Positions 23,880 to 36,800 of a stretch of 64,000 nucleotides of DNA are shown piece after piece; the stretch's first letter is position 1, and every line of letters begins with the position of its first letter. The notes below the pieces were generated by a model. That model was given only the letters and a program-made list of their open reading frames with translations, had not been told where the DNA came from and did no database searches. Made by a program: the position numbers and the translations under genes. Source of the DNA: Apostichopus japonicus (lineage: Eukaryota > Echinodermata > Holothuroidea > Aspidochirotida > Stichopodidae); the NCBI RefSeq assembly GCF_037975245.1, contig NC_092562.1, positions 12,974,001 through 13,038,000 on the forward strand. Direction: 5' to 3'.

Positions 23880-25760
23880 AGTCTGTACTTTAAGGTCTGT
23901 ACATTCGATGCTAGGTGTACAGTACACCGCTATACGTACAAAGCTATGGTACTGCTGTACATGTACAGGTCTGTACGTACGATGCTAGAGTACTGCTGTA
24001 CATGTACAGGTCTGTACGTACTATGTTAGGGTACTGCTGTACATGTACAGGTCTGTACGTACTATGTTAGGGTACTGATGTACATTTGTACAGGTCTGTA
24101 CGATGCTAGAGTACTGCTGTACATGTACAGGTCTGTACGTACTATGTTAGGGTACTGCTGTACATGTACAGGTCTGTACGTACTATGTTAGGGTACTGCT
24201 GTACATTTGTACAGGTCTGTACTATGTTAGGGTACTGCTGTACATGTACAGGTCTGTACGTACTATGTTAGGGTACTGCTGTACATGTACAGGTCTGTAC
24301 GTACTATGTTAGGGTACTGCTGTACATGTGCAGGTCTGTACGTACTATGTTAGGGTACTGCTGTACATGTGCAGGTCTGTACGTACTATGTTAGGGTACT
24401 GCTGTACATGTACAGGTCTGTACGTACTATGTTAGGGTACTGCTGTACATGTGCAGGTCTGTACGTACTATGTTAGGGTACTGCTGTACATGTACAGGTC
24501 TGTACGTACTATGTTAGGGTACTGCTGTACAAGTACAGGTCTGTACGTACGATGCTATAGTACTGCTGTACAAGTACAGGTCTGTACATACTATGTTAGG
24601 GTACTGCTGTACATTCATACAGGTCTGTACATACTACTGTATGTTAGGGTACTGCTGTACATGTACAGGTCTGTACTATGTTAGGGTACTGCTGTACATG
24701 TACAGGTCTGTACGTACTATGTTAGGGTACTGCTGTACATTTTTACAGGTCTGTACTATGTTAGGGTACTGCTGTACATGTACAGGTCTGTACGTACTAT
24801 GTTAGAGTACTGATGTACATGTACAGGTCTGTACGTACTATGTTAGGGTACTGCTGTACATTTTTACAGGTCTGTACTATGTTAGGGTACTGCTGTACAT
24901 GTACAGGTCTGTACGTACTATGTTAGGGTGCTGCTGTACATGTACAGGTCTGTACGTACTATGTTAGGGTACTGCTGTACATGTACAGGTCTGTACGTAC
25001 GATGCTATAGTACTGCTGTACAAGTACAGGTCTGTACATACTATGTTAGGGTACTGCTGTACATTCATACAGGTCTGTACATACTACTGTATGTTAGGGT
25101 ACTGCTGTACATGTACAGGTCTGTACTATGTTAGGGTACTGCTGTACATGTACAGGTCTGTACGTACTATGTTAGGGTACTGCTGTACATTTTTACAGGT
25201 CTGTACTATGTTAGGGTACTGCTGTACATGTACAGGTCTGTACGTACTATGTTAGAGTACTGATGTACATGTACAGGTCTGTACGTACTATGTTAGGGTA
25301 CTGCTGTACATTTTTACAGGTCTGTACTATGTTAGGGTACTGCTGTACATGTACAGGTCTGTACGTACTATGTTAGGGTGCTGCTGTACATGTACAGGTC
25401 TGTACGTACTATGTTAGGGTACTGATGTACATGTGCAGGTCTGTACGTACTATGTTAGGGTGCTGCTGTACATGTACAGGTCTGTACTATGTTAGGGTAC
25501 TGCTGTACATGTACAGGTCTGTACGTACTATGTTAGGGTGCTGCTGTACATGTACAGGTCTGTACGTACTATGTTAGGGTACTGATGTACATGTACAGGT
25601 CTGTTCATACAATGCTAGAGTACTATGTTAGGGTACTGCTGTACATTTGTACAGGTCTGTACTATGTTACGGTACTGATGTACATGTACAGGTCTGTACG
25701 TACGATGCTACGGTACTACGGCGCATGTACAGGTCTGTTCGTACGATGCTAGAGTACTGC
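23880..25760 (+). repeat. GTAC-rich minisatellite, ~41-bp unit, about 45 copies
   Basis: The unit is GTACTGCTGTACATGTACAG followed by GTCTGTACGTACTATGTTAGG, with shorter variants lacking ACGT. Each unit carries the palindromes TGTACATGTACA and GTACGTAC. A segment of ~450 bp (about 24540-24990) is repeated almost exactly at about 24990-25440, showing a recent higher-order duplication. Short open frames repeating VLLYMYRS/GYCCT are artefacts of the unit. Confidence 0.95.
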
Positions 25761-26313
25761 TGTATGCTGTTAGTTTGGCTATTTAAGAAACAAAGATCTT
25801 TGCAGTATTTATAAAATCTGTAACTATATACGAAAAAATGCTAGTCAACCTGAGTTGTGTACAGTACAGGATATCCACACATGTACACTAAACATTGAGT
25901 TGCCACATAAATGTTGATTTCATGTTTACAGTATGTTCCTACAAAGGCATTTTAAAAAATAACAAGGTAAAAAGGAGGAAAAAAAAGGACCGTCTGCAAA
26001 AGTTCAAAGTATTGAGTAATGTTGCAATGTATGCACGACAAAGCAGTGATAGATAGTCTCAATCCTTGGAGATACTATATAATATACAAATTATATGCAG
26101 TTCTATTAAACAGGAAATTATAATACTCCTTTGGGTTTTAATATATATTGGTGTCTAATTGGGTGAGTGTTTGGGATGTTTCCTGCTTGCCAAATATCTT
26201 TTGGCCTGACCTCAACCAGCAGTTGTTATTTCCTCATTTCACGGAAACTATCTAAAGATTGGTTTTAAGTTACGCAGACATTTGTAACTTTGTTTGATTG
26301 TTTTGCACTACAG
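25761..26313. other. Sequence upstream of the kinase start exon
   Basis: No gene recognised. It ends in a pyrimidine-rich acceptor (TTGTTTTGCACTACAG, AG at 26312-26313), so it is better read as intron than as promoter. Confidence 0.45.
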
Positions 26314-26395
26314 ATTGCGGAACCCAATGGCGAGCCTAGTTGGAAGGCAAGGTGGTACACCCTCCTTAACATTTTAAGCGTCGTCCGGGAGATTG
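26314..26395 (+). other. TESK: 5' UTR part of the first recognised kinase exon
   Basis: The exon is taken to begin after the acceptor AG at 26312-26313. This implies at least one further upstream leader exon. An in-frame TAA at 26375-26377 precedes the start codon, so the coding region cannot extend further up in this exon. Confidence 0.55.
26327..26377 (+). promoter_or_regulatory. Upstream ORF in the kinase leader, 16 codons
   Basis: ATG at 26327 opens a 16-residue frame beginning MASLVGRQGG and ending TAA at 26375-26377. It is in the same frame as the main ORF, which starts 18 bases after this stop. If the exon is used as drawn, ribosomes meet this ATG first, so it could lower or control kinase translation. 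The effect is inference. Confidence 0.4.
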
Positions 26396-26779
26396 ATGAA
26401 TGCCATGAAATCCTGCCATGCTACCAAGTCGGCGGCGTCTAAATACCGCGACGAGAATGGTAACGTCAACCTGAACGAGCGAGCTGCCGGAGCTTTGTCG
26501 CCGCCGCGGGTGACAAACGGCGAGCGTCATCCTTCCCAGGAGAGTTGCGTCTCTTCCAGCCAATGCTACAGCTTGGAAGATGCCAAAGGTCGTAATTTAG
26601 GCCGGATGCGAGAGGCGGCCAGGAACAACGCAGAGGATGGTTCAGGAGACAGGAGAAATTTACAGAGGAAGCGTTCGAGTTCTTGCATCGCCCTGAAGAA
26701 TGCTTTCTCGGCTCTCTACAATGCAGAGGATTTCTGGAGGGAGAGGATTGCTTCCGGCTTCTTCTCCGTCGTGTACAAG
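26396..26779 (+). CDS. TESK: TESK-like kinase, coding exon 1
   Basis: Residues 1-128, ending in phase 0 at donor GTATGG. It encodes a polar N-terminal extension (Ser, Asn, Arg rich, with RKRSSS at 91-96), then ALKNAFSAL and the glycine-rich loop. It is GC- and CpG-richer than the surrounding intron. Two start candidates, 26396 and 26405, differ by three residues. Confidence 0.88.
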
Positions 26780-29700
26780 GTATGGTACAGTACTTAGCTG
26801 TAGTTTGGAGGGAATTAATTGTCCATGTACCTGACAGTGAGCTATACTGTATATATGCACAGTAATTGGGTTTACGTTATAATGTGTAGAACTACTCTCA
26901 AACATAAATTTGTACATTGAGGGTCATAGTTAGATGTGGACATCATTACATAGTTTGTACAGTGATGTACATAATACTACAGGTACTGTACATTTAGCAT
27001 GTATACATGTGTACAGTACAAGTAGTATTTCCTTTGGTATGAGTATGAGTACAAGACTCTACAAGCACTAGTTATTATAGAGTAACATGTAAGATTGCAT
27101 AGTTTATAGATTTTCAAAATCCCTCGAGTACCTGCTCGCAGTGGCGGAGCTAAGGGTATTGGTCAGGAGGGGCGAGAATGCTCTGTAGGGGCGCTTTCGA
27201 CACTATCTAAGCGGAGCGCCACCACAGGTTGGCACGGAGCGTACAGGAATTTTTTGAGTATTAAAGATACTCCCTGGATCGCTGTAAATGACCCTTTCCC
27301 GGCATTGCTAATTTGCAGATAAACAAAGAATAAATAGGTGTCACCGCCAACAAAATTTGACAAATGTCAAAAGGTAGATGAGAGCGCAATAAAAAGTCAA
27401 TAATAGTGAATAAGTTAAAGGTGGTAAAAAGCTGGAAAGGGCTCCAGCAGTCCATTTGAGTCTTTCAGGGGGGGGGGGCATCCGCCCCCCTTGACTGTAT
27501 GGACGCTCCGCCACTGCCTGCTCGAGTACAATTTTATGAGGGCGGCGAATATAAAGAGTACATGCAACTACTGTATGCTAGAAGTACAAGTCTGAATACG
27601 GACTTAGTAGTACAAGTTGGGACTACTGTACCGCATACATTTTTCGCTATTTGAATATCAGATGCAAGTTTGATAACACTTCATGTTGGCCGATGTAGAG
27701 AATTGATATCCTATTCTTCCATTTGCAAAATCTTGCAGCAAAGATGAAGTGGTTGAACATACTTTAGTTCGAAAATGTTCGATATAATAGTCTGTGCTAA
27801 ATTATATGTAATGATCGCTCTACATGAGAAGCATTAAAATATAAATTATAATCCATATATGAGACACTACAAAAAGACAGGCAAGAAAGATAATGTGCAG
27901 TATTGCTCTGTTGCTATGGGAATACAATTTTGCAAGACAAGATAAATTTGATGAATTGAGATTGCTTTTGATAGTATCAGTGGCACACAGTCGACCAGAG
28001 AAATCAAATTTGGATAATGTATTACGTATTATATTCCCTAATGTTTCTTTCTTAGAAAGCCCTATTGCAACATTATTTTAACTGTTTACTGCAAAATTTG
28101 TGGCCAACCGTCACTCCTTTTGGTCCGTCGGTTAATCACTCACATCTATAGTTGCAAATATTTGTTTCCACAGAGTGGGTAATGTTTTACAGAGAGTAGA
28201 TAGATGATACATTGGAAGACTGTTTGTTTTCTGGGCTCATGTACTTCACCAGGATCCCACATCCTGGTTCCCTATGTACATCCTGGTTCCCATTTTAATG
28301 ATTGATAAACGTCACATTATACAATTCATGTATCTTCCCTGACATATTTATTCAATTTCAATAGTGATTAATGGGTGACAGTACTTGACCCTCAAGTGCA
28401 TGATATTTGTGGATTATTCATTGACAGGGTTTTTCTTGGCCATTGTCATATATAGAACAATCTTAAGGTTGGAGACGACCTGTGCAAGACTATATTTAAG
28501 TGACAATTTTGTCGTTCTGCTTGCTTTCGATACTTTCGATATATATCATATTTGAAAGTCTCTTTATTTTATTATTTATAGAGGTTGTAAGCTGCATCAC
28601 ATGTTGCTTTTTAAGTGTTGACAAAACAGGTACAGAATGGTTAGGAGATAAAAGTCTACAGAGATCAAGGGGGGGGTGGTGGTGAGGGGGGAGGGGGAGA
28701 AGGGGTTGTGCATTGGTCAGAATTGACTGTTTAAGGTCCTTGCTGGAAAATTAAGGCTAGTGCTGTCACTGTGACCTATAAGTTATAAATCGATTGTAAA
28801 TTAACCTGCAAGTATGTCAGTGAGTACCTTCCATAGTACCATGTTTAAATATTATTAACATTCCTGCGACAAGGACTGCGAAAGAACTCCAGGTCGTTCT
28901 GAGTGCAAAACAGGAACGCTTCTTGAAAGTCGGACCTGTTAGTCATCAGCGCTTGTGAGGCTGTGAGTTGCGATGGAGATACTTTGCTCATATATACTTT
29001 ACCTACAGTACAGTATGTACAGTACTGCATGGTGTCTACCATCCAGAGACTTGCAAAGGTCATCATGGGCTTCATAGCCCAGATTCTGTGACAGTGACTT
29101 CAGTGACATTACCCCTACTGTACCTCCAGCAAAGAAAGTTTGTTAACAAGAGACGAATAGTACCAAGATAGGGATCTGCTGAACTGGAGGGCTTGTATTC
29201 CCGAGGCAACACAGATTCTATTACCTTGTAGCAACATATCTGCTATTGGCTTTGTCAAACTTTGTCCATACTTTTTTCAGGTCAGTCTTTGAACTGTTTT
29301 ATTTCTGTGTAATGATATGACCCAAGTAAATGGTAGTTTTCTATTTTTGGATTTTGCACCATACACCCTCCCCCCCTTCCAAAGCCCACCCTGCCATCAC
29401 CTCCCAAACACTGTCATGACAAATTAATAGAGTAGGTTGATAGTCTGGCAGTTAAAAAATACTTTCAAAGATGTTATCAGTTTTTGGGGTGGGGGAGGGT
29501 GGGGGAGGGTGGGGGGGCTGGGGTAATCTGAAGATTTCAGTCGTACAGGATACTGTATGAGCTATCAGGATGGAACAAGAAAAACTTCTTTGGCAGTAAA
29601 TGGATTACTTGACAGTACAAAAACAAGATTATTATGATGACCGAACGTTTGGATGAATCTCTGATTGAGACAATATCATTATAAGGAAATGGATGAAAGG

Positions 29701-32700
29701 AGGATGTATTCTTCTTTAAAGTGGTACTATCATCCTTTGTAATGGCACAGACAAAAACAAATAGTTTGACTTAAAGTCCCAGTGATGCAGTAAGCCGTTT
29801 TGTTACATAAAGGCAAACAGTGTCAATAATGATGTTAACACCTTTGAACCCTCACACTTTAACAGCCAAGATGAAAGATTACAGATATGGAAAGTACCCT
29901 GAAAACTGTAGTTGTGTAGATTTGGAAGGGAGAGAAATTAGATATTGTCCTGTCTGTGAGATGTAATATAGTGGGGCGGGGGGGGGGATTGGGATTGTGG
30001 GAGAGGGATGGGATAGTGCTAAAAATGTTACCAACTTCCATGGACTTGGTAGATTGGAGTTCTGAAGGAGTTGGGGGTAAGAGGATCGAAATAAATACTA
30101 GACGTAAATTATAGAAAAAGGCATGCACTTAAATACTTAAAACAAAACAAAATCAGTTGAACATACTGTAAGTAGGTGGCAGACCTGTGTAAAAATCCTA
30201 CTTGGAGAGAGAATCAGCCTTCACAATTCCCCAAATTTGTCAAGCTGCGACGTCTGTGTTTTTGTCAAAAGAGAATCGATTCGGCCGGCAGTCTGATCCA
30301 TTGTCCAAGCTTGTACGCACAGTTTGCTGACACTGCCATTTCAAGTATTGTGCTGGTTGGTATTGTGGGCCTGTGCACAAAGGTTCATTCTGGTAACATT
30401 GGACACCTTGCAACTATCTCTCCACCTCCAACCTAATCCTTTCTCTCTATCCACATTCAAAACACAAAAAAACGAGCAAAACCGAACAGAAAAGTTCAGA
30501 AATCAACCATTTTGAATTTGAGCTGGATGATTTCCTTGAACTGGAAAAGTAGCCAAATATCCGATCTTTGTTGTGTATACAGTATTCATGTAGGCCTACT
30601 GTACATGTTGCAAGTAGACAGAGATGTAATAACTGTCGATAATCTCATATATGTTGCTTGCTTTGTTTGGTCATGATCTGAAAAGACCTGACAAGTGGAT
30701 AAGAATGTCTGTAGAGACTATGAATTTCTAGAAAGGACATTTTCTTTTTGTCTAAATTAAAACAAAAGGACAATATTCTTTGAACTGGTGCATATTAGTG
30801 ACGTCGCTAAGACACAACCTCGTAAAGTGGTTCCGGTGCAACATGCGGCGGTATTAAACCGCTCTAATTTTGTCACGAATCAAAGTCTGACTTTGTTTCG
30901 GGTACAAAAAGGTGGACGCCAAGCTAATTAACCTGACATCAGGTGTTAGCTCACCCACGATAGTAAACCATATTTTTTAAAAAGAGCTTAAAATTAATAA
31001 TTATTATTTACGGAGTCGGCTCGTCCTCGAGCTGTGGAGAGAACCTGTTTATATATTCACCTACTGCACATTGGAAGTTAAAACCCCTGGAGTGGTTTGT
31101 AGGGTCTTGGATTGAACTTTTGAGAGAGAGTTTTTCCAAGGTTAAAATAGTTGATAGTAATCTCTGTCACTAGCCAAAAGTCCTGAACAGATGGCAAAGA
31201 GGAAATAACCTCTTAGATGATGTATTAGACAATTCACTATAGGATATATAAACACTTACAAGGTCATGTGTACCTTCAGTAGAGTGAACTTTCTAAGTTC
31301 ATAGGTAGATCTGTCCCAAAGTTGAGCGATTGCCAAATGTTTCCCCCCCACCCCACCCCCCTCCCCCCCAAAAAATAATACCTTCCGTTAGGTTCTGGAG
31401 GTCCAAATTATTCCCAGGTTATCAGATTCATGGATTAAGTTGGACAAGTTTGGGTCAAACATTTTATGATGGTGACCATAACATGGGTGCTGGAGTAAGG
31501 TGCTAGTGTGAAGGTGAGTAGCCAGTATTTGACTTTAAAGGAAATTTGGGGATGGGGGTGGGAGTGGGGATTAGGGTGGGGGGTGGGAGATTCTGATGAC
31601 CTTTAGATAAACCTGTAAATAACAGTGTTTTATATGCATTTCATTGCCACCTTCATAGTAATTTTCTTCATTGCGAGTTTTTAACATTTCCTGGATGGTG
31701 GAAACCTCCGAGAAAATTCTTGTGGAAAGTGTTTATACTTTGATATGACTTTGAGCCAATACCAATGGTCTTTAAAGGCTAATTCAGCATGGTATATATG
31801 TATCATAAGTACTGTATTTATCAGTGTTTGCACGGGTTATCCGGGTACCCGGGTACCCGCCCGACGTGAAACTACCCGGTTCCTAATTTATTACCCGAAT
31901 CCTAAGCAAAGTGTGATTTAAGAAAAAAATTGGCCAAACCGACGGTTAGGCAGATTTCCCATTGACTTAGTGTGGTGTTAGGCTACAATGTGGTCGAAGA
32001 TAACAGCAATAACGAAAGGGCCCGCTCGACGCGTTACTACCCGGTTCCTAATTTATTACCGAATCATACGCAAAGTGTGATTGTTTAAAAAAAAATTGCA
32101 AAACGATGGTTAGGCTGATTTCCCATTGACTTAGTGTGTTGTTAGGCTACCATGTGTTCAAGGATAACGGCAATAACGTAAGCTTTCCATAGATATCTTA
32201 TAACTGCGTCACAATTTCAGCTAATGAACAGATGACTAGGCTAGACTACCCCTATTGACTTAGTGTGGTGTTAGGCAACCATGTGGTCGAACGTAACAGA
32301 AATAACGAAAGTATTCCGTGGATGTCTTGTAACTGCGTCACAACTCCAGCAAATAAACAGATGGTTAGGCTTAGCTAGATTTCTCATTGACATAGTGTGG
32401 TGTTAGGCTACCATGTGGAAGAAATTATTATTTATTCATTCGTTTATTTCAAAGAAGGAAAGGCTGACAAGGAATTTTATGCGATGTTTATGGATTATAG
32501 ACGGGATAACTAAAAAATAGTAATCGCAAGTGGCTTTTTACTAACCGTTTATTCCATATGCGATCAAATTGCGCCAATCGCGCAATCTCGCGGCTAATGC
32601 GAACCCTGGGCCTGCATAATAGATAGAAGTAGTATTAAAAACTGCTTAAGAGCTAAATTGGATATTTATATGGTTTGATCCAATAGACGTGCACGAGCTA

Positions 32701-33787
32701 GCATAAGCAGCGGCGGCAGTGCGATCTTTGTAGTAATGCTAATTATAATTAAATAATTTATTAACAAGTTAATGAAAGAAACAGAAGCAAATAAAAATTA
32801 TTGAGGGAGGGGTTTTATGCCTTATCTTACACCTACGTATTTGAACATGAAAACATTGTCAGTAGAGATCATAATGCATTTATTACTGCATCCAATATGT
32901 AATTTCTTGAAAATCGTGATACACGAGCGTTAACAATTTTTTTCCGGGTACCCGGATACCCGACGGGTAACGGCCCTCGGGTACCCGGTTCCCGATTTTT
33001 GGACCCGTGTAAACACTAGTATTTATTAACCTTGTTAAAATGAGAGGCACAAATGTATAGACCAGCAACATACATTTCAAACAACTACTGCCAGTAGTCA
33101 TTAAACACTTTAACGAACCACAATTTAATATGGCTTGTGCTGTAAACAACTAACAGTAACACAATACGGCGATATCCTAAGTTAAAGGCCATACTACCAG
33201 TACTACTAGTAGGCTTGTATCACACAAACAATTAGCGAGAAAAAATGGCGAGTAAATTTAACGTTTCGGCGAGTAGAATTTTAGACTCCGTCGCCGGTTG
33301 GCGAGTAGTTAAGGAAAAATTTGTCGAGGCCTGACTACTGGTATAATTTATGTGCATCCTTCTTTGGTTAATGAGGCTCCCTGAACATGAAATCTCACAT
33401 TCATACAGTAATCTGCTGTCTGCACTGTTTTTATAGTACATATTAGCCAAACCTGTAGGCAAACAACCAATGTCTGGAAGCATGGCATAATGATGGCCTC
33501 CTCTCTAAGGTAACCGGTGCTGTGGCCGAGTGGATAAAGGCGGTGGCATTTGAAGCAATGAGGCTTAGCAATCGGGAGGTTCGGGGTTCGATTCCCGGCC
33601 GGGTCATAGTAAGGTGGGTTTTTCATCCAAGAGCAATCTACGGATTTTCCCATCTGATATGATTTTCTAAATTGAAAAGATTCCAAATTTGAGTTAAAAT
33701 GTTGAATTGGAAGCCACCAGACGTGTACAGTAAGTTGTAATCCATAAGCCCTTGCGAGTTTCTCCCACATTTGTGGTCGCAAGCGTC

Positions 33788-33818
<31 letters not shown>

Positions 33819-36800
33819 GTTGATTAAATCTTGTTAGAACCTTTATGATGCTATGTGCAGTGCTGTACTTGATAGTAAAATTCCGTATGTAACAATGTAC
33901 TATGCAGTAGGTGGTAAAGTAGTGCAAACTTGTACTGTATGTATACAGTATACACACACTGAGCTCTCACTCTGTGAAAGGAAACGTCACAACTCTTCTG
34001 AAATTTTGCTTATTATGACAAGTTATAGTTACTGTACTTGTTTCCTCGATTAAATCTGTCTCCTTACAACCTTAGCACCCTTGTTCTACTGGCCTAGAAT
34101 GAACTGGTAACCTATTAACGCTGAGGGCCCTCAATATCCGGACCTTTCCGGATACAACAAGTTATTTACACCTAGTGTGCTGGAGTCACCAAAATGTTGA
34201 GAATATAATCCGATTGAATAATTGCTCACTAGCCTTCACTTGGTGAAGACATGACCTTTGTACTGCAGAAGGACATGAAGAAATATGTACCGTAGAACGG
34301 TATATAAAAGCAATCTTACTGTACAGTTTGATCAACTTCAAAGCTTATTTTGTGTGATACTGGATGATGAGTTTGCTCAAATTGATGACAGAAAGCAAAA
34401 CACTGCCTTAAATAAATGATGCATCATCTCTGTACTTAAGCTATTGTACAATAAATAAGTAGTGTTGCACACAGCGTAGTTGTTGACGGAACAGTTTTTT
34501 ACTACGCTGCGTGCAGTAATTTGTCCAGTATCGCATACTGCAGCTAACTCATGCCACAAATTGGTCATACAGTTGCAAAAATGTACCCTTTAGGTTAGTG
34601 GTCGATTTTAGTAGTAGTACTGTTAGTACATATTGATATACAGTTGCAAAAATGTACCCTTCAGGTTAGTGCTCAATTTTGTATTAGCAGTAGTACTGTA
34701 AGTTCCGTATCTATATGAATTAGGTAAAATTCAGTGCCCGCAAAATTTTTACACAAGGTTGGAGGCAAAATTATTCCCTTTAGTATATAATATAAATATA
34801 GAATTACTCTTACATCATAGAACTTACTAAACGGAACAAGTAATAAGCTCTACACTATGTTGATTTCTAATTAGTGTAATCTGACCTAGTCCTGAACCCG
34901 ACTAGGAAATGAAATGGAAAGAAGGAAAAAGGTTGGCAAGCTCAGTGCTTTTCTTGAGAGTATTCCATGAGATGTGCAATTATAAGCTGAAGGTTGTTGT
35001 TAATCTGCTACCTAGAGCAGTTTTTGTCTTTGTGACCTCAGCTAGTAGTGGGAGACTCAATGCAAGGTTATTCTAAGTTCAGTGTAATATTAATGCTGCT
35101 GCTTCACACAGCAATATACGGATTGTAAGCAGATAACAAGTAACTGAATGCATTGTATGGTAAACAGTAGTACTGTAATCAGATAACAAGTAACTGAATG
35201 CATTGTATGGTAAACAGTAGTACTGTAATCAGATAACAAGTAACTGATTACATTGTATAGTAAACAGTACTACTGTGTATTGTTTAGCATATAACAAGTA
35301 ACTGAATGCATTGTATGGTAAACAGTACTACTATGTACTGTAAGCAGATAACAAGGAAATGAATGCATTGTATGGTAAAAAGTACTACTATGTACTGTAA
35401 TCATATAACAAGTAACTGAATGCATTGTATGGTAAACAGTACTACTATGTACTGAAAACAGATAGCAAGTAAATGAATGCATTGTATGGTAAACAGTACT
35501 ACTCTGTACTGTAAGCAGATAACAAGTAACTGAATGCATTGTATGGTAAACAGTACTACTGTGTACTGTAAGCAGATAACAAGTAAATGAATGCATTGTA
35601 CTGTATGGTAAACAGTACTACTATGTAATGTAAACAGATAACAAGGAAATGAATGCATTGTATGGTAAACAGTAGTACTATGTACTGTAATCATATAACA
35701 AGTAACTGAATGCATTGTATGGTAAACAGTAGTACTATGTACTGTAAGCAGAGAACAAGTAACTGAATGCATTGTATGGTAAACAGTACTACTGTGTACT
35801 GTAAGCAGATAACAAGTAAATGAATGCATTGTATGGTAAACAGTAAGTAGTACTGTAAGCAGATAACAAGTAACTGAATGCATTGTGTGGTAAACAGACA
35901 GTATTCTGCATGACGCAGAATAGATATACAGTATATTATTCTATATGGTAAACTCTGTACATATTGTATTATGCATTTCAGAATTAACCATATTGATGGA
36001 ATACTACAGGGTATTGAATGCAATGTCACTGGTTGATTGCATCCTGCATGAAACTTGGCAAAATCATCTTCTTTCTCAGCATCGTAATTCGAGCTGCATT
36101 GTAAACAAAGTTTGCATCACTTTAATAGTCATAGCCACTACTGTATACCGTATATTTATGACATTGTAGAAGTGGAAGTACATTATTTGTACTCAGCAAT
36201 GTAAACAGGAAAGAATACGAGAGGATCGATAGTAGAAGTTATCTTTCAAGGCCATCATTAAGGTGACAAAGCAACATATTAGTAGTGTACATATAGTTGC
36301 AATGAGTGCTTCTTTTATCTGTCTTAAACAGATTAGATTCTCCTCCCATACCACCCGCCCCCTACCCCCTCCCCCATTCCATCCATTCATGCATTAGCAG
36401 CTCACTGAGGTAAACTATTCATCCTCATGTTTCATTTTTCTTTTTGCTTCAGGTGAAGCATCGCTCTTCCGGAGAGGTTCTGGTGATGAAGATAAGTCAA
36501 CAGACCAACACGAGAGCAAACAACCTCCACGAAATTGAATTACTGAACCAACTGCATCATCCTAATATTCTCGGGTATGCATATAAGTGCCACCCAAGTC
36601 GGCAGAACTAAAGACATGTTTGTTTTTTATTTTTTTCAGTTTGGTTCCTCTTAAGAAGACTTTCTTTCCTCTGCCCTACTGAAAGTCAATGCTCTCTTTG
36701 ATGCAACAGTTCGAAACCAGATCTGAAAGCTAAGCCTCAAAGTTGAATTTTCCATGCTGTAATGTGGCCACTTATGCTATTTTATTTCTCTTCTCATATA

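Noticed and set aside
23880-25760. CRISPR-like regular repeat array
   Set aside because: Units are contiguous without unique spacers and the genome is animal; it is a minisatellite.
30176-30436. 86-codon frame in intron 1
   Set aside because: No recognised domain, no flanking splice sites that fit the kinase, and no homologous copy in the window.
33513-33605. Functional tRNA gene
   Set aside because: A and B boxes are good, but the acceptor stem does not pair fully and a unique body plus poly(A) follows, so a SINE fits better.
35270-36029. Minus-strand frames up to 160 codons with [11 protein letters not shown] repeats
   Set aside because: Products of the 57-60-bp minisatellite inside kinase intron 1, without any conserved domain.
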